Assembly: GCA_945865755.1 (NCBI GenBank)
Contig: CAMBFS010000006.1
Coordinates: 1 to 47,194, forward strand
Direction of reading: 5' to 3'
DNA: 47,194 nt
DNA from: Klebsiella pneumoniae
GTDB lineage: Bacteria > Desulfobacterota > Binatia > Bin18
The notes under the pieces were generated by a model. The model did not search any database and was not told the DNA's origin. It saw only the letters and a list, made by a program, of their open reading frames with translations. Numbering within the stretch: position 1 is the first letter of the stretch; each line of letters starts with the position of its first letter. This document shows, piece after piece, positions 1-8,063 of the stretch. The position numbers and the translations under genes were made by a program.

Positions 1-1
1 C

Positions 2-208
2 CCCGACATCGAACAAGTCTCCGAGCTCTTGATCCATGTTTTTAACTCGCCAGCAAAGGCACTCGCATTAGCCGAGAACGCACGGGAAACGGCTAGGCAA
101 TACTCTTACCGCGCGTTTCGCCACAATTGGGTAAGGGAATTTTCCCGCATGCTCGGGGTGCCAATGCCAGCGAGCGATTCTCTGGCGGAGCGGACGTCAC
201 GCGGTTAG
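2..208 (+). CDS. C-terminal fragment of a probable glycosyltransferase (cut by window edge)
   Basis: An open frame enters from the left edge and ends at TAG 206-208, giving about 68 residues. The segment is helical and charged, with AENARETARQYSYRAF followed by a short polar tail. This resembles the last helix of GT-B group 1/4 glycosyltransferases, in which the C-terminus packs back onto the N-terminal domain. The neighbouring gene, on the opposite strand and overlapping by 4 nt, is a polysaccharide pyruvyl transferase, so an envelope polysaccharide context is consistent. The family assignment rests on a short tail and is tentative. Confidence 0.5.
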   Translation, partial: PDIEQVSELLIHVFNSPAKALALAENARETARQYSYRAFRHNWVREFSRMLGVPMPASDSLAERTSRG

Positions 209-1110
209 AATCTGTCAAGCGCTTTTCCCATGCGCGCGCGAAAATCACGTGACATCATGGCTTTTTGCTCTTCAACGTCGATCCGAGAGGGAGTCCAATT
301 GACTTGGTCAACCTCACGAAATTCATAAATTGGGGCAATCGTCTTGAGTCCTGAAAATCGCTGCCTGTCGCTCGTCTCCCAAAACTGATCCTGACGATTG
401 GGATAGAAAACGATGACCGGAATGCCCATCGCGATACACGGCAACGCACAGTGCAAAAATGTTGTAATGACGAGCTTGGCTCGATTTTTGTAAAAATCCA
501 AGAGGGCACGGGCTTCCGTCATGTACGATTCAAAAGAGCCAAGTGTTCTATAATGATTGATATAGACATGATTTTGTCGATACCGCGGTGGGAGAATCTC
601 AAGAATACTTGGGTCCTTCGAAGCGACCACAATCGTATCTCCCTCATGCATTGGAGAACGGGCAGGAAATGTGAGAGACAGGCAATTGGTCAGGTATGCG
701 GAAATGCCCTTGTCTTGAAGAAGCTCCACTGTAAAAGGATCGCGGCAGCCGATTGGTTCATACGCCTTCAGGTAATCGAGTGAACGACGTTCCAACAAGG
801 CCGGACAAACGTGCGGCCTGAGATGAAAACCGAAAAATATGGGGAGGATCTTTCCGTGTGGCGGCCATTGTGGGTCCTGCTTCGCCATGAGTTTGAACCA
901 GCCATTGAGCGGTAAGAGGAGCCTATCCTCATAGGTTGCTAATGGGGGTTCATTCGCGAGCGCGGTATCTCTGTCGATAAATACTGTTGGGGTGAGGTTC
1001 ATCTGCTCAAGCATTTGTAGGCACGCCAAAATTTGGATGTGATCGCCGAGGTTCCGCGTATTGACCTTCAATGAGCCGATCACCAGTTTCTTGTGAGCGC
1101 TTACTCCCAT
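205..1110 (-). CDS. Polysaccharide pyruvyl transferase family protein
   Basis: 301 aa. The family transfers pyruvyl ketals from phosphoenolpyruvate to sugars of exopolysaccharides or wall polymers. Visible hallmarks are an N-terminal Rossmann-like start with NLGDHIQILA (about residues 20-29), the mid-protein EPIGCRDPFTVELLQ segment typical of the family, and a C-terminal stretch with HCALPCIAMGIPVI, matching the conserved second-domain loop. The start has a good Shine-Dalgarno (GGAGG 5 nt upstream of ATG 1110). The gene is convergent with the partial glycosyltransferase at the edge, and the two stop codons overlap. The exact acceptor sugar cannot be read from sequence. Confidence 0.8.
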   Translation of the reverse strand: MGVSAHKKLVIGSLKVNTRNLGDHIQILACLQMLEQMNLTPTVFIDRDTALANEPPLATYEDRLLLPLNGWFKLMAKQDPQWPPHGKILPIFFGFHLRPHVCPALLERRSLDYLKAYEPIGCRDPFTVELLQDKGISAYLTNCLSLTFPARSPMHEGDTIVVASKDPSILEILPPRYRQNHVYINHYRTLGSFESYMTEARALLDFYKNRAKLVITTFLHCALPCIAMGIPVIVFYPNRQDQFWETSDRQRFSGLKTIAPIYEFREVDQVNWTPSRIDVEEQKAMMSRDFRARMGKALDRF

Positions 1111-1197
1111 CTTTCCCTCCGTTAGGATCGTGTTGTTGAAAATAACGCCTCATCCCGGCGACGGGACCCACTCCTCAAATACAAACGGCACCAGCCC

Positions 1198-1902
1198 CTA
1201 CGGCTTCATTTCTTCCAACACCGGTTCCAGCACGCGCCACACATTGTCCGCGACAATCTTGTGTCCTTGCGCCGTCGGATGAAGACCATCCGGCAGATTC
1301 AGCCTGGGAATACCACCTACTCCGTCCAGCAGAAAAGGAATCAACGCCGCGTTATTCTTGCGCGCCAGTTCGGGAAAGATGTCCCGGAAGCGGGCCGTGT
1401 ACGCGCGACTTAAATTGGGGGGTATCTCCATCCCCGCCAACACGATCCGCACTTGTGGATATTTGCTTTTCACCCGATCCATAATCGCTTGCAGATTCTC
1501 CCGTGCGTGCTCTACCGGCTGGCCACGGAGCCCGTCGTTGGCCCCAAGCTCAAGGACGAAGACGTCCACTGGCCGTTGCAACACCCAATCGACCCGCCGT
1601 AACCCGCCCGCGGTCGTCTCGCCACTTACGCCCGCGCTGATGACCTCGAAGTTCCAGCCGTTGGCGCGAATCTTCTCTTGGATAAGAGACGGAAACGCAT
1701 AAGCGGGATCAATACCAAAACCCGCGGTCAAACTATCACCAAAGAACATGATCGCTTTGCTCGACCCACCGTTTTGCGTAGGATGCTGCTCAGCCTTCGC
1801 CGATTCGGCGCTCTGCGTGGCGGGTGCATCGCCGCCACGGCACCCCAGGCTACTCACACCACAACAAAAGACCAACAACGTGACCCACAGGATATGGAAC
1901 AT
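1198..1902 (-). CDS. SGNH-family esterase lipoprotein (TesA/arylesterase-like)
   Basis: 234 aa from the ATG at 1902, chosen over a further upstream ATG because GGAGAGG sits 7 nt before it and a lipoprotein signal begins there (lipobox SSLGC, Cys21). SGNH catalytic blocks are all present: GDSL (55-58), the Gly of GVSGETT (about 93), GAND (120-123) and the DGLH Asp-His pair (205/208). TesA-type enzymes hydrolyse acyl thioesters and lysophospholipids in the periplasm; here the protein is probably membrane-anchored. It is divergent from an ABC ATPase whose start codon lies inside this gene's 5' end, reproducing the tesA/ybbA arrangement of enterobacteria. Confidence 0.85.
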   Translation of the reverse strand: MFHILWVTLLVFCCGVSSLGCRGGDAPATQSAESAKAEQHPTQNGGSSKAIMFFGDSLTAGFGIDPAYAFPSLIQEKIRANGWNFEVISAGVSGETTAGGLRRVDWVLQRPVDVFVLELGANDGLRGQPVEHARENLQAIMDRVKSKYPQVRIVLAGMEIPPNLSRAYTARFRDIFPELARKNNAALIPFLLDGVGGIPRLNLPDGLHPTAQGHKIVADNVWRVLEPVLEEMKP

Positions 1903-2589
1903 GATATGACCTCTCCGCTTCTCGACGTGCACAACATCAGCAAAGTGTATCACAGCGGAGCAACCGCGCTGACTGTCCTCCGTGAGGTCTCTTTCAGTCT
2001 GGAGAGTGGGACCACCTGTGCATTAGTTGGTCCGTCCGGCAGCGGCAAAACCACACTGCTTGGTGTCTGCGCCGGGCTCGACCGTCCAACCGCTGGCACG
2101 GTACGGCTTGACGGTGTCACGCTCAACGCTTTGGATGAAGAAGCCCTCGCGGCGTTACGAAGTACCGCGGTTGGTTTCATTTTTCAGACCTTTCAACTGA
2201 TCCCAACCCTGACTGCTCTTGAAAATGTCATGGTCCCGCTCGAACTGCGCGGAGAGCGCCACGCGAAGCCGCGCGCTGTCGAGCTGCTCCACCGTGTGGG
2301 GTTGGGAGACCGTCTGCACCACTATCCCATCCAACTCTCCGGAGGTGAACAACAACGCGTGGCCCTGGCCCGTGCGTTCATTGGCCAGCCTCGTATCTTG
2401 TTCGCTGATGAACCGACCGGGAACTTGGATGCGGAAACGAGCGAGGTCGTGATCGACTTGCTGTTCACGCTCAATCGCGAAGTAGGAACGACCCTGCTGT
2501 TGGTGACGCACAATCTCGAACTTGCCCAACGCACGCAACGGATCATTCGGCTGAAGGGTGGCGCCATTGTCGAAGACAGTGGGAAGTGA
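1894..2589 (+). CDS. ABC transporter ATP-binding protein (YbbA/LolD-like)
   Basis: 231 aa from ATG 1894 (an alternative ATG lies at 1906). Walker A GPSGSGKT at 46-53, Q-loop around FQTFQLIPT (98-106), signature LSGGEQQR (148-155), Walker B ILFADEPT (168-175) and a switch-His region LLLVTHN make an intact ATPase of the MacB/LolD/YbbA class, which powers lipoprotein or mechanotransmission-type exporters. The 5' end overlaps the divergent SGNH lipoprotein gene. The expected partner permease (YbbP) does not follow; the next gene is alanine dehydrogenase on the other strand. The permease is therefore elsewhere or lost. Confidence 0.9.
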   Translation: MEHDMTSPLLDVHNISKVYHSGATALTVLREVSFSLESGTTCALVGPSGSGKTTLLGVCAGLDRPTAGTVRLDGVTLNALDEEALAALRSTAVGFIFQTFQLIPTLTALENVMVPLELRGERHAKPRAVELLHRVGLGDRLHHYPIQLSGGEQQRVALARAFIGQPRILFADEPTGNLDAETSEVVIDLLFTLNREVGTTLLLVTHNLELAQRTQRIIRLKGGAIVEDSGK

Positions 2590-2622
2590 GGATGAAGCCG
2601 AGCTCACGCCAGATGCTTTGAT

Positions 2623-3753
2623 TTAGGCCAGAGCCTTCAACATTACTTCCACATCCCCGCACGGGAGGCCAAACGCGGCAGCGACCCCAGGATGGGTCAC
2701 GTGTCCCCGCAACGTATTGAGTCCACGCCGGAGGGCGAGATTGTCGCGGAGCGCGGCCAGTCCTTTGTCCGCCAGTTCAATGGCGTAGGACAAGGTGACA
2801 TTGGTGAGCGCATACGTCGAAGTGTGGGGCACGATGGCGGGCATGTTGGTGACGCAGTAATGAACGGTGTCTTCTTCGCGATAGATAGGATCGTGATGCG
2901 CGGTGGGGCGCGAGGTTTCGGCGCTGCCGCCTTGGTCAATGGAAATATCCACAAACGCCGCGCCAGGCTTCATCGCGCGGAACAACGCGCGAGACAGTAA
3001 CTTCGGCGCGCGAGCCCCCGGCACCAAGACCGTGCTGATGACGAGGTCCGCCGCGATCACTTCCTCTTCGATGTTGGCACGATTGGACATGACGGTGGTG
3101 ACATGCCCGCCGAGAATATCATGGACATAGCGGAGGCGGGCTGGGTTTACATCAAGAATACTCACATTCGCGCCGACACCCACCGCGACCTGACAGGCAT
3201 TGGTGCCCGCGATCCCCGCACCCAAGATCACCACCCGTGCGGGCTTGACCCCAGAAGCCCCGCTTAACAACACGCCCCGTCCACCATTTTGCGCTTCTAA
3301 ACACCAGGCCCCGACTTGAATCGCCAACCGACCCGCGACCTCGCTCATTGGCGCGAGGAGGGGCAAGGCCCCGTCATCAAGTTGAATGGTCTCATAGCCA
3401 AGCGCGGTCACCTGGGTGTCGAGAAGCCTCCGCGTCAGGGCTTCGTCCGCGGCCAGATGCAGATAGGTAAACACGATTAACCCTGGACGGAGTAAGGGAT
3501 ACTCGCTCGGCAGCGGTTCTTTGACCTTGAGAATCAGTTGCGCCTGTTCCCACACGGCGGCGGCGCTGGGAAGCAGTTGGGCGCCAGCCGCCTGATAGAG
3601 ATCATCTGGAATGCTACTGCCGCTGCCGGCACTTCGCTCAACGAGGACTTGATGGCCGTGGGCGACCAAGGCTGAAACCCCACTGGGGGTGATCGCGACC
3701 CGTGTCTCTTCCGCTTTAATCTCTTTGGGGATTCCTATTCGCATGCGCTGCAT
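2623..3753 (-). CDS. ald: Alanine dehydrogenase
   Basis: 376 aa from ATG 3753 (a second ATG at 3744 gives the classical MRIGIPKE start; the longer reading frame upstream overlaps folD and is not needed). The enzyme interconverts L-alanine and pyruvate plus ammonium with NAD. Family landmarks are the N-terminal IGIPKEIKAEETRVA, the GAGSGSSIPDDLY-like substrate segment, HLAADEALTR, the Rossmann NAD site VVILGAGIAGTNA, and NMPAIVPHTSTYALTN near the C-terminus. Length matches the usual 370-378 aa. It is divergent from folD with about 50 bp between starts, where a shared promoter region would lie. Confidence 0.95.
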   Translation of the reverse strand: MQRMRIGIPKEIKAEETRVAITPSGVSALVAHGHQVLVERSAGSGSSIPDDLYQAAGAQLLPSAAAVWEQAQLILKVKEPLPSEYPLLRPGLIVFTYLHLAADEALTRRLLDTQVTALGYETIQLDDGALPLLAPMSEVAGRLAIQVGAWCLEAQNGGRGVLLSGASGVKPARVVILGAGIAGTNACQVAVGVGANVSILDVNPARLRYVHDILGGHVTTVMSNRANIEEEVIAADLVISTVLVPGARAPKLLSRALFRAMKPGAAFVDISIDQGGSAETSRPTAHHDPIYREEDTVHYCVTNMPAIVPHTSTYALTNVTLSYAIELADKGLAALRDNLALRRGLNTLRGHVTHPGVAAAFGLPCGDVEVMLKALA

Positions 3754-3805
3754 TATAGTGGTTCTCTTTGCAGGGAGAAAGCGATTCGCGTATGGAAGGG
3801 AGCCA

Positions 3806-4669
3806 ATGAGTACAACTGGTGTGATTCTTGACGGCAAAGCGATCGCGCAAACCGTGCGGCAAGAAACGAAAGCGCGGGTCGCGCGCTTCGTGGAACGTCA
3901 CGGCTCTGCGCCGGGATTGGCGACGGTCCTGATCGGTGAGGACCCCGCCTCTCGCGTCTATGTCAACACGAAAAAAAAAGCCTGCCATGAAATCGGCATG
4001 CGTTCTTTTCCTTCTCATTTGGCGGCCTCTACTTCAGCCGCGGAGGCATTGCGACTGATTGCCAAGCTCAACGCGGATCCTGACGTGCATGGCATTCTCG
4101 TCCAACTCCCTTTGCCCTCGCATCTGGAACAGAGCGACCTCATTCTCGCGTTGACGCCAGAAAAAGATGTGGATGGCTTACATCCGTTCAACCAAGGCCG
4201 CTTGTTATTGGGAGAAGACGCGTTACGACCCTGCACGCCGTTGGGCGTTATGCGACTCCTGGCGCACACCGGCATCCCGATCAGTGGAAAAAAGGCGGTG
4301 ATTATTGGCCGCAGCATGCTGGTCGGGAAGCCGGTTGCCCTGATGTTACTGGAAGAGAATGCCACGGTGACCTGTTGTCACTCGAAGACGGTGGACCTGG
4401 CCGCGGAAGTCCGCGGCGCGGATATTGTGGTATCGGCGGTTGGCCAGCCTGATGTGATTCAAGGGGCGTGGATCAAACCTGGCGCGATCGTCATTGATGT
4501 TGGCATCTCCCGCATGACTGATGGAAAGCTCAAGGGAGATGTTGAGTTTACCATCGCGAAAGAGCGGGCCTCGTTTATCACCCCCGTGCCCGGTGGCGTT
4601 GGACCCATGACCGTGGCGATGCTGCTGGCGAATACGGTGACGGCGGCGGAGCGGAAGAGTAGCCAGTAG
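3806..4669 (+). CDS. folD: Bifunctional methylene-THF dehydrogenase / methenyl-THF cyclohydrolase
   Basis: 287 aa, close to the 288 aa of E. coli FolD. It interconverts 5,10-methylene-, methenyl- and 10-formyl-tetrahydrofolate. The start ATG 3806 has GGAAGGGAG just upstream. Catalytic signature YVNTKKKACHEIGM (Tyr52, Lys56-58), VQLPLPSHL (99-107), PCTPLGVM (142-149), the dinucleotide loop GRSMLVGKP (168-176) and PGGVGPMTVAML at the C-terminus are present. It lies directly ahead of the glycine cleavage genes, which make methylene-THF, so the link is metabolic. The final codons and stop (Ser-Ser-Gln-TAG) are formed by the first units of a heptamer repeat array. Confidence 0.96.
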   Translation: MSTTGVILDGKAIAQTVRQETKARVARFVERHGSAPGLATVLIGEDPASRVYVNTKKKACHEIGMRSFPSHLAASTSAAEALRLIAKLNADPDVHGILVQLPLPSHLEQSDLILALTPEKDVDGLHPFNQGRLLLGEDALRPCTPLGVMRLLAHTGIPISGKKAVIIGRSMLVGKPVALMLLEENATVTCCHSKTVDLAAEVRGADIVVSAVGQPDVIQGAWIKPGAIVIDVGISRMTDGKLKGDVEFTIAKERASFITPVPGGVGPMTVAMLLANTVTAAERKSSQ

Positions 4670-4727
4670 TCAGTAGTCAGTAGCCAGTAGGGAACGGGAA
4701 GTAGTCAGTAGTCAGTAGCCGGTAGGG
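4658..4727 (+). repeat. Heptamer arrays (GTAGTCA family), left side of IVS-like unit
   Basis: Two arrays, at 4658-4691 and 4700-4727, of 7-nt units of the form CAGTAGT/CAGTAGC. The first begins inside the last codons of folD and supplies its TAG stop. The same unit appears inverted at 5085-5110, so the pair brackets the four-helix-bundle gene. Confidence 0.9.
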
Positions 4728-4742
4728 AAGAAGGGGCAGACT

Positions 4743-5102
4743 ATGGCGGCGAAGACTTTCGAGGAAGTCGAGGTTTGGAAAAAAGCGCATGCCTAGGTGT
4801 TGGCAGTCTACCGCCTTACCGATCAGTTCCCTAAGCATGAGATGTTCGGCTTAACCTCACAGCTCCGACGAGCCGCAGTGTCGATTCCAGGCAACTTTGC
4901 TGAAGGCTTCAAGAAGAAAGGACGCGCTGATAAGGCACGCTTCTACAATATCGCCCAGGGGTCTCTCGAAGAGTGCCGCTACTATATGATCCTTGCTCGT
5001 GATCTTGGTTATGGGGACACTGCGACGTTATTGAACTCCCTGGAAGAGGTCAGTCGCATGTTGGAGTCCTACTCCCGTCCCATGCTGACTACTGACTACT
5101 GA
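4743..5102 (+). pseudogene. Four-helix-bundle (23S IVS/S23-type) protein with in-frame amber codon
   Basis: Reading from ATG 4743 gives MAAKTFEEVEVWKKAHA, then TAG (4794-4796), then VLAVYRLTDQFPKHEMFGL and the rest of a complete four-helix-bundle protein (TIGR02436/S23 type) ending with TGA at 5102. Hallmarks are the FEEVEVWKKAH first helix, FPKHEMFGL, QLRRAAVSIPGNFAEG and SLEECRYY. In relatives the codon after AHx is usually Leu, so TTG to TAG is the simplest change. Translation could restart at the GTG directly after the stop, but this would lose helix 1. The family is best known from intervening sequences within 23S rRNA genes; here it is in a protein-coding spacer between folD and gcvT, bracketed by inverted heptamer arrays. 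Confidence 0.75.
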
Positions 5103-5110
5103 CTACTCAG
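5085..5110 (-). repeat. Heptamer array (TGACTAC)n, right side of IVS-like unit
   Basis: Three to four TGACTAC units. They are the inverse complement of the units at 4658-4727. They encode the last residues (LTTDY) and stop of the four-helix-bundle reading frame and end 10 nt before gcvT. Confidence 0.9.
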
Positions 5111-5119
5111 ATCAAAGAT

Positions 5120-6205
5120 ATGCCAAAACGCACTCCCCTTTACGATACCCACCGAGCGCTCGGTGCACGCATGATCGAGTTTGGCGGCTGGGAGATGCCG
5201 GTCCAGTACAGCGGTATCTTGTCCGAACATCAGACGGTCCGCACCAAAGCTGGCTTGTTTGACCTCAGCCACATGGGCGAGATTGAAGTCCGTGGTCCTG
5301 GTGCGCTCGAAGTCTGTCAGGAACTGCTGGTGACCGATGTCTCTCGCGTCCAGCTCGGACAGGCGCAGTACTCGGTCCTCTGCTATCCCGACGGCGGCGT
5401 GGTCGATGACATCATTGTCTACCACCTCGCCGACCAGCACTACTTTCTGTGTGTCAACGCCTCGAACATCGAGAAAGACTTCGCCTGGTTGACCGATCAC
5501 AATCGTGGACGCGCGACGCTGGTGAATTGTAGTGACGAATACGCCCTGATTGCCGTGCAAGGTCCACTCGCGACCGCCATTGTGCAGCGCCTCACTCCGC
5601 TCGAACTTGGACACATTCGCCGCTACTGGTCGGCATCGGGGGAGGTTGCCGGCGTGTCGGCACTGGTCGCACGGACGGGCTATACCGGCGAAGATGGATT
5701 CGAGTTATTTGTCTCCGCGCAGCGTGCGGCGGAGGTGTGGAATGCCTGTCTTGAGGCAGGACATGATAAGGGCATTGCGCCTATCGGCCTTGGGGCGCGT
5801 GATACGTTGCGGCTTGAGGCGGGGTACCTGTTATATGGCAACGATATGGACGCCCAGACTACTCCCCTTGAAGCTGGCGTGCGGCGGTTAGTGAAATTTG
5901 ACAAAGGGCCGTTTGTCGGTCGCGACGCGCTGTGGCAACAGCACACCGTCGGTATTCCGAAACAACTGATTGGTCTCACTATGGATGCGCCTGGAATTCC
6001 ACGTCACGGATATGAACTCCATGCTGACGGCCAGTCTATTGGGGTGGTCACCAGCGGCACCCAATCCCCCTCTCTTGGAGTTGGGATCGCAATGGGCTAT
6101 GTCCCTCCTGTCTACGCGGTGGCGGGCACCTCACTGGCGGTCAACATCCGTGGACGCCACGTACCCGCGCACGTCGTGACACGTCCCTTTTATCGACGCA
6201 GTTGA
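5120..6205 (+). CDS. gcvT: Glycine cleavage system T protein (aminomethyltransferase)
   Basis: 361 aa, normal for the family. It releases ammonia from aminomethyl-lipoyl H protein and passes the methylene group to tetrahydrofolate. Landmarks are GGWEMPVQY (22-30), DLSHMGE (48-54), the folate-site Asp in DGGVVDDIIVY (91-101), GYTGEDGFEL (187-196) and GLGARDTLRLEAGY. The Shine-Dalgarno is weak, and the IVS-like unit ends only 10 nt upstream, so the insertion may have altered translation initiation or coupling with folD. The next gene, gcvH, follows after 17 nt. Confidence 0.96.
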   Translation: MPKRTPLYDTHRALGARMIEFGGWEMPVQYSGILSEHQTVRTKAGLFDLSHMGEIEVRGPGALEVCQELLVTDVSRVQLGQAQYSVLCYPDGGVVDDIIVYHLADQHYFLCVNASNIEKDFAWLTDHNRGRATLVNCSDEYALIAVQGPLATAIVQRLTPLELGHIRRYWSASGEVAGVSALVARTGYTGEDGFELFVSAQRAAEVWNACLEAGHDKGIAPIGLGARDTLRLEAGYLLYGNDMDAQTTPLEAGVRRLVKFDKGPFVGRDALWQQHTVGIPKQLIGLTMDAPGIPRHGYELHADGQSIGVVTSGTQSPSLGVGIAMGYVPPVYAVAGTSLAVNIRGRHVPAHVVTRPFYRRS

Positions 6206-6222
6206 ATGGTTGGAGGTTGCGT

Positions 6223-6615
6223 ATGGAGATTCCTCAAGAGCTACGGTACTCGGAAGAACATGAATGGGTTGCGGTCGATGACAACATCGCGACGATTGGC
6301 ATCACCGATCATGCACAAGAACAACTCGGTGACATCGTCTATCTCGAGCTCCCTGAAACAGGAACGGCAGTCACGAAGGGCGATAAATTCGGCGTCGTGG
6401 AGTCGGTGAAAGCGGTCTCCGATATCTATGCGCCAGTGACGGGGACGGTGGTCTCCGTCAATACGGGCCTGCCCGACACGCCGGAAACGGTCAACGAAGA
6501 GCCCTACGGCGAGGGCTGGATGATCCGCGTGGAGATGAGTAATCCCGAGGAAGTGAACGATCTGATGACCGCCGCCGAGTACGAGAAGTTTATCGAGGAG
6601 GCGGAGGAAGAGTAG
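6223..6615 (+). CDS. gcvH: Glycine cleavage system H protein
   Basis: 130 aa. It carries the lipoyl arm that shuttles the aminomethyl group between P and T proteins. The start ATG 6223 is preferred to an earlier ATG overlapping gcvT because TGGAGG sits 6 nt before it and the protein then begins MEIPQELRYSEEHEW as in the family. The lipoyl-lysine is Lys63 in VVESVKAVSDIYAP. A C-terminal acidic tail (EEAEEE) is present. It is followed 11 nt later by gcvPA. Confidence 0.96.
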   Translation: MEIPQELRYSEEHEWVAVDDNIATIGITDHAQEQLGDIVYLELPETGTAVTKGDKFGVVESVKAVSDIYAPVTGTVVSVNTGLPDTPETVNEEPYGEGWMIRVEMSNPEEVNDLMTAAEYEKFIEEAEEE

Positions 6616-6626
6616 GAGCACTGGCG

Positions 6627-7982
6627 ATGCGTTATATCCCACACACCGCGCATGATATCGCCGAGATGCTTGCCGCGCTCGGCATCGACTCGGTCGATGC
6701 TCTCTTTGCGCATCTGCCGCACGACCTGCGGTCACAAGCGGCGATCAATCTTCCGACTGGTGCATCCGAAACCGCCGTACGAACATGCCTGACCAGTCTG
6801 GCCCACACCAACCACATCGGTCCTGAAGTCGTCTCATTTCTTGGGGCCGGTGCCTATCCGCATTTTTCCCCCGCCGTGGTCGATCACATCATTCAACGGT
6901 CCGAATTCGCCACCGCCTATACCCCCTATCAGCCAGAAGTCAGCCAAGGGACGTTGCAAGCCATTTTTGAGTTTCAATCCTTGGTGGCGACGCTCTTTGG
7001 CTTAGATGTCGCCAACGCCAGTATGTACGACGGTGCGTCCGCGACGGCCGAGGCGGTCCTGATGGCGAAACGGATTCTGCCACAACGCGCCACTGTGTTG
7101 GTTTCACGCGCGTTGCATCCGCAATATCGTCAGGTGATCCACACCTATCTCGACGGCGTGCCCGGTGTACAGATTGTCGAAATTCCGTGGGGACCGGACG
7201 GACGGATTGATGCGGGAGCACTTGCGCAACAACTTGGTCCGCACGTGGCCTGTGTCGTGGTGGGTCATCCAAATGTCTTTGGTGTGGTCGAAGATGTGGC
7301 GACGCTCGGTGCGGTGACTCATCAAGCGGGTGCCCTGCTGGTAACGGCAACGACGGAAGCGGTGGCGCTGGGTCTCCTCAAAGCCCCCGGTGAGGTTGGG
7401 GCTGACATCGCGGTCGCGGAAGGCCAGAGTTTTGGTATCCCGGTCAGTTACGGTGGGCCAGGGGTTGGGCTGTTCGCCTGTCGTGAACGGTTCGTACGCA
7501 ACATGCCCGGTCGATTAGTGGGAGAAACGGTCGATCACGAGGGACGGCGCGGATTTGTCTTGACGCTGGCGACCCGTGAGCAACACATCCGCCGCGAACG
7601 GGCAACGTCCAACATCTGCACCAATCAAGGACTCGTGGCCTTAGCGGCAACCGTCTTCCTCTGTTTGATGGGGAAACAGGGGTTGCGCGCGCTCGCCGAA
7701 CGGAACGTCACGAAAAGTCACTACGCCAGGGACCTCTTGCTCCAAGGTGGAAGCGCGTATCAACAGTTTTCCGCGCCGTTCTTCAACGAATTTGTCGTCA
7801 AGGTCAGCAACGCGCGCGCGGCATGGGAACGCGCGAAAGAGCATAACCTCATCGCGGGCATTGTCCTAGAAGATTGGTATCCAGAACTCAAGGACTGTTT
7901 GCTGCTGTGCGTGACCGAAACCCATACACGCGGCGAAATCGAGCTGCTCGCCGAAGCATTCAGAACAAAGAATGAAGGGTGA
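6627..7982 (+). CDS. gcvPA: Glycine dehydrogenase (decarboxylating) subunit 1
   Basis: 451 aa, the usual size of the N-terminal half in split P-protein systems. It begins MRYIPHTAHDIAEML and contains SFLGAGAYPHF, TAYTPYQPEVSQGTLQ, FEFQSLVATLFGLDVANASMYDG (in parts) and REQHIRRERATSNIC. With gcvPB it forms the PLP-dependent alpha2beta2 enzyme that decarboxylates glycine and loads the aminomethyl group on the H protein. The Shine-Dalgarno AGGAG is 8-9 nt upstream. A 7-nt repeat array separates it from gcvPB. Confidence 0.96.
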   Translation: MRYIPHTAHDIAEMLAALGIDSVDALFAHLPHDLRSQAAINLPTGASETAVRTCLTSLAHTNHIGPEVVSFLGAGAYPHFSPAVVDHIIQRSEFATAYTPYQPEVSQGTLQAIFEFQSLVATLFGLDVANASMYDGASATAEAVLMAKRILPQRATVLVSRALHPQYRQVIHTYLDGVPGVQIVEIPWGPDGRIDAGALAQQLGPHVACVVVGHPNVFGVVEDVATLGAVTHQAGALLVTATTEAVALGLLKAPGEVGADIAVAEGQSFGIPVSYGGPGVGLFACRERFVRNMPGRLVGETVDHEGRRGFVLTLATREQHIRRERATSNICTNQGLVALAATVFLCLMGKQGLRALAERNVTKSHYARDLLLQGGSAYQQFSAPFFNEFVVKVSNARAAWERAKEHNLIAGIVLEDWYPELKDCLLLCVTETHTRGEIELLAEAFRTKNEG

Positions 7983-8005
7983 GGTGGTTTCCTTTTCCCA
8001 ATTTT

Positions 8006-8041
8006 AGACTTTGGACCTTGGACTTTGGACCTTAGACTTTT
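8006..8041 (+). repeat. Heptamer array (GACTTTG)n between gcvPA and gcvPB
   Basis: Five units of GACTTTG/GACCTTG/GACCTTA in the 81-bp spacer between the stop of gcvPA and the start of gcvPB. No inverted partner is seen nearby. Confidence 0.85.
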
Positions 8042-8063
8042 CTTTTTCCTTGGGCGAATCCTT

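Noticed and set aside
1678..1893. N-terminal extension of the ABC ATPase
   Set aside because: It would read through the antisense of the SGNH lipoprotein and has no ABC homology; family length is reached from 1894 or 1906.
4658..5110. Regularly spaced short repeats suggesting a CRISPR array
   Set aside because: Units are contiguous 7-mers without spacers and occur at gene ends; no cas genes are present.
5050..5119. Glycine riboswitch ahead of gcvT
   Set aside because: The space is filled by the four-helix gene end and heptamer repeats; no room for or trace of the conserved core.
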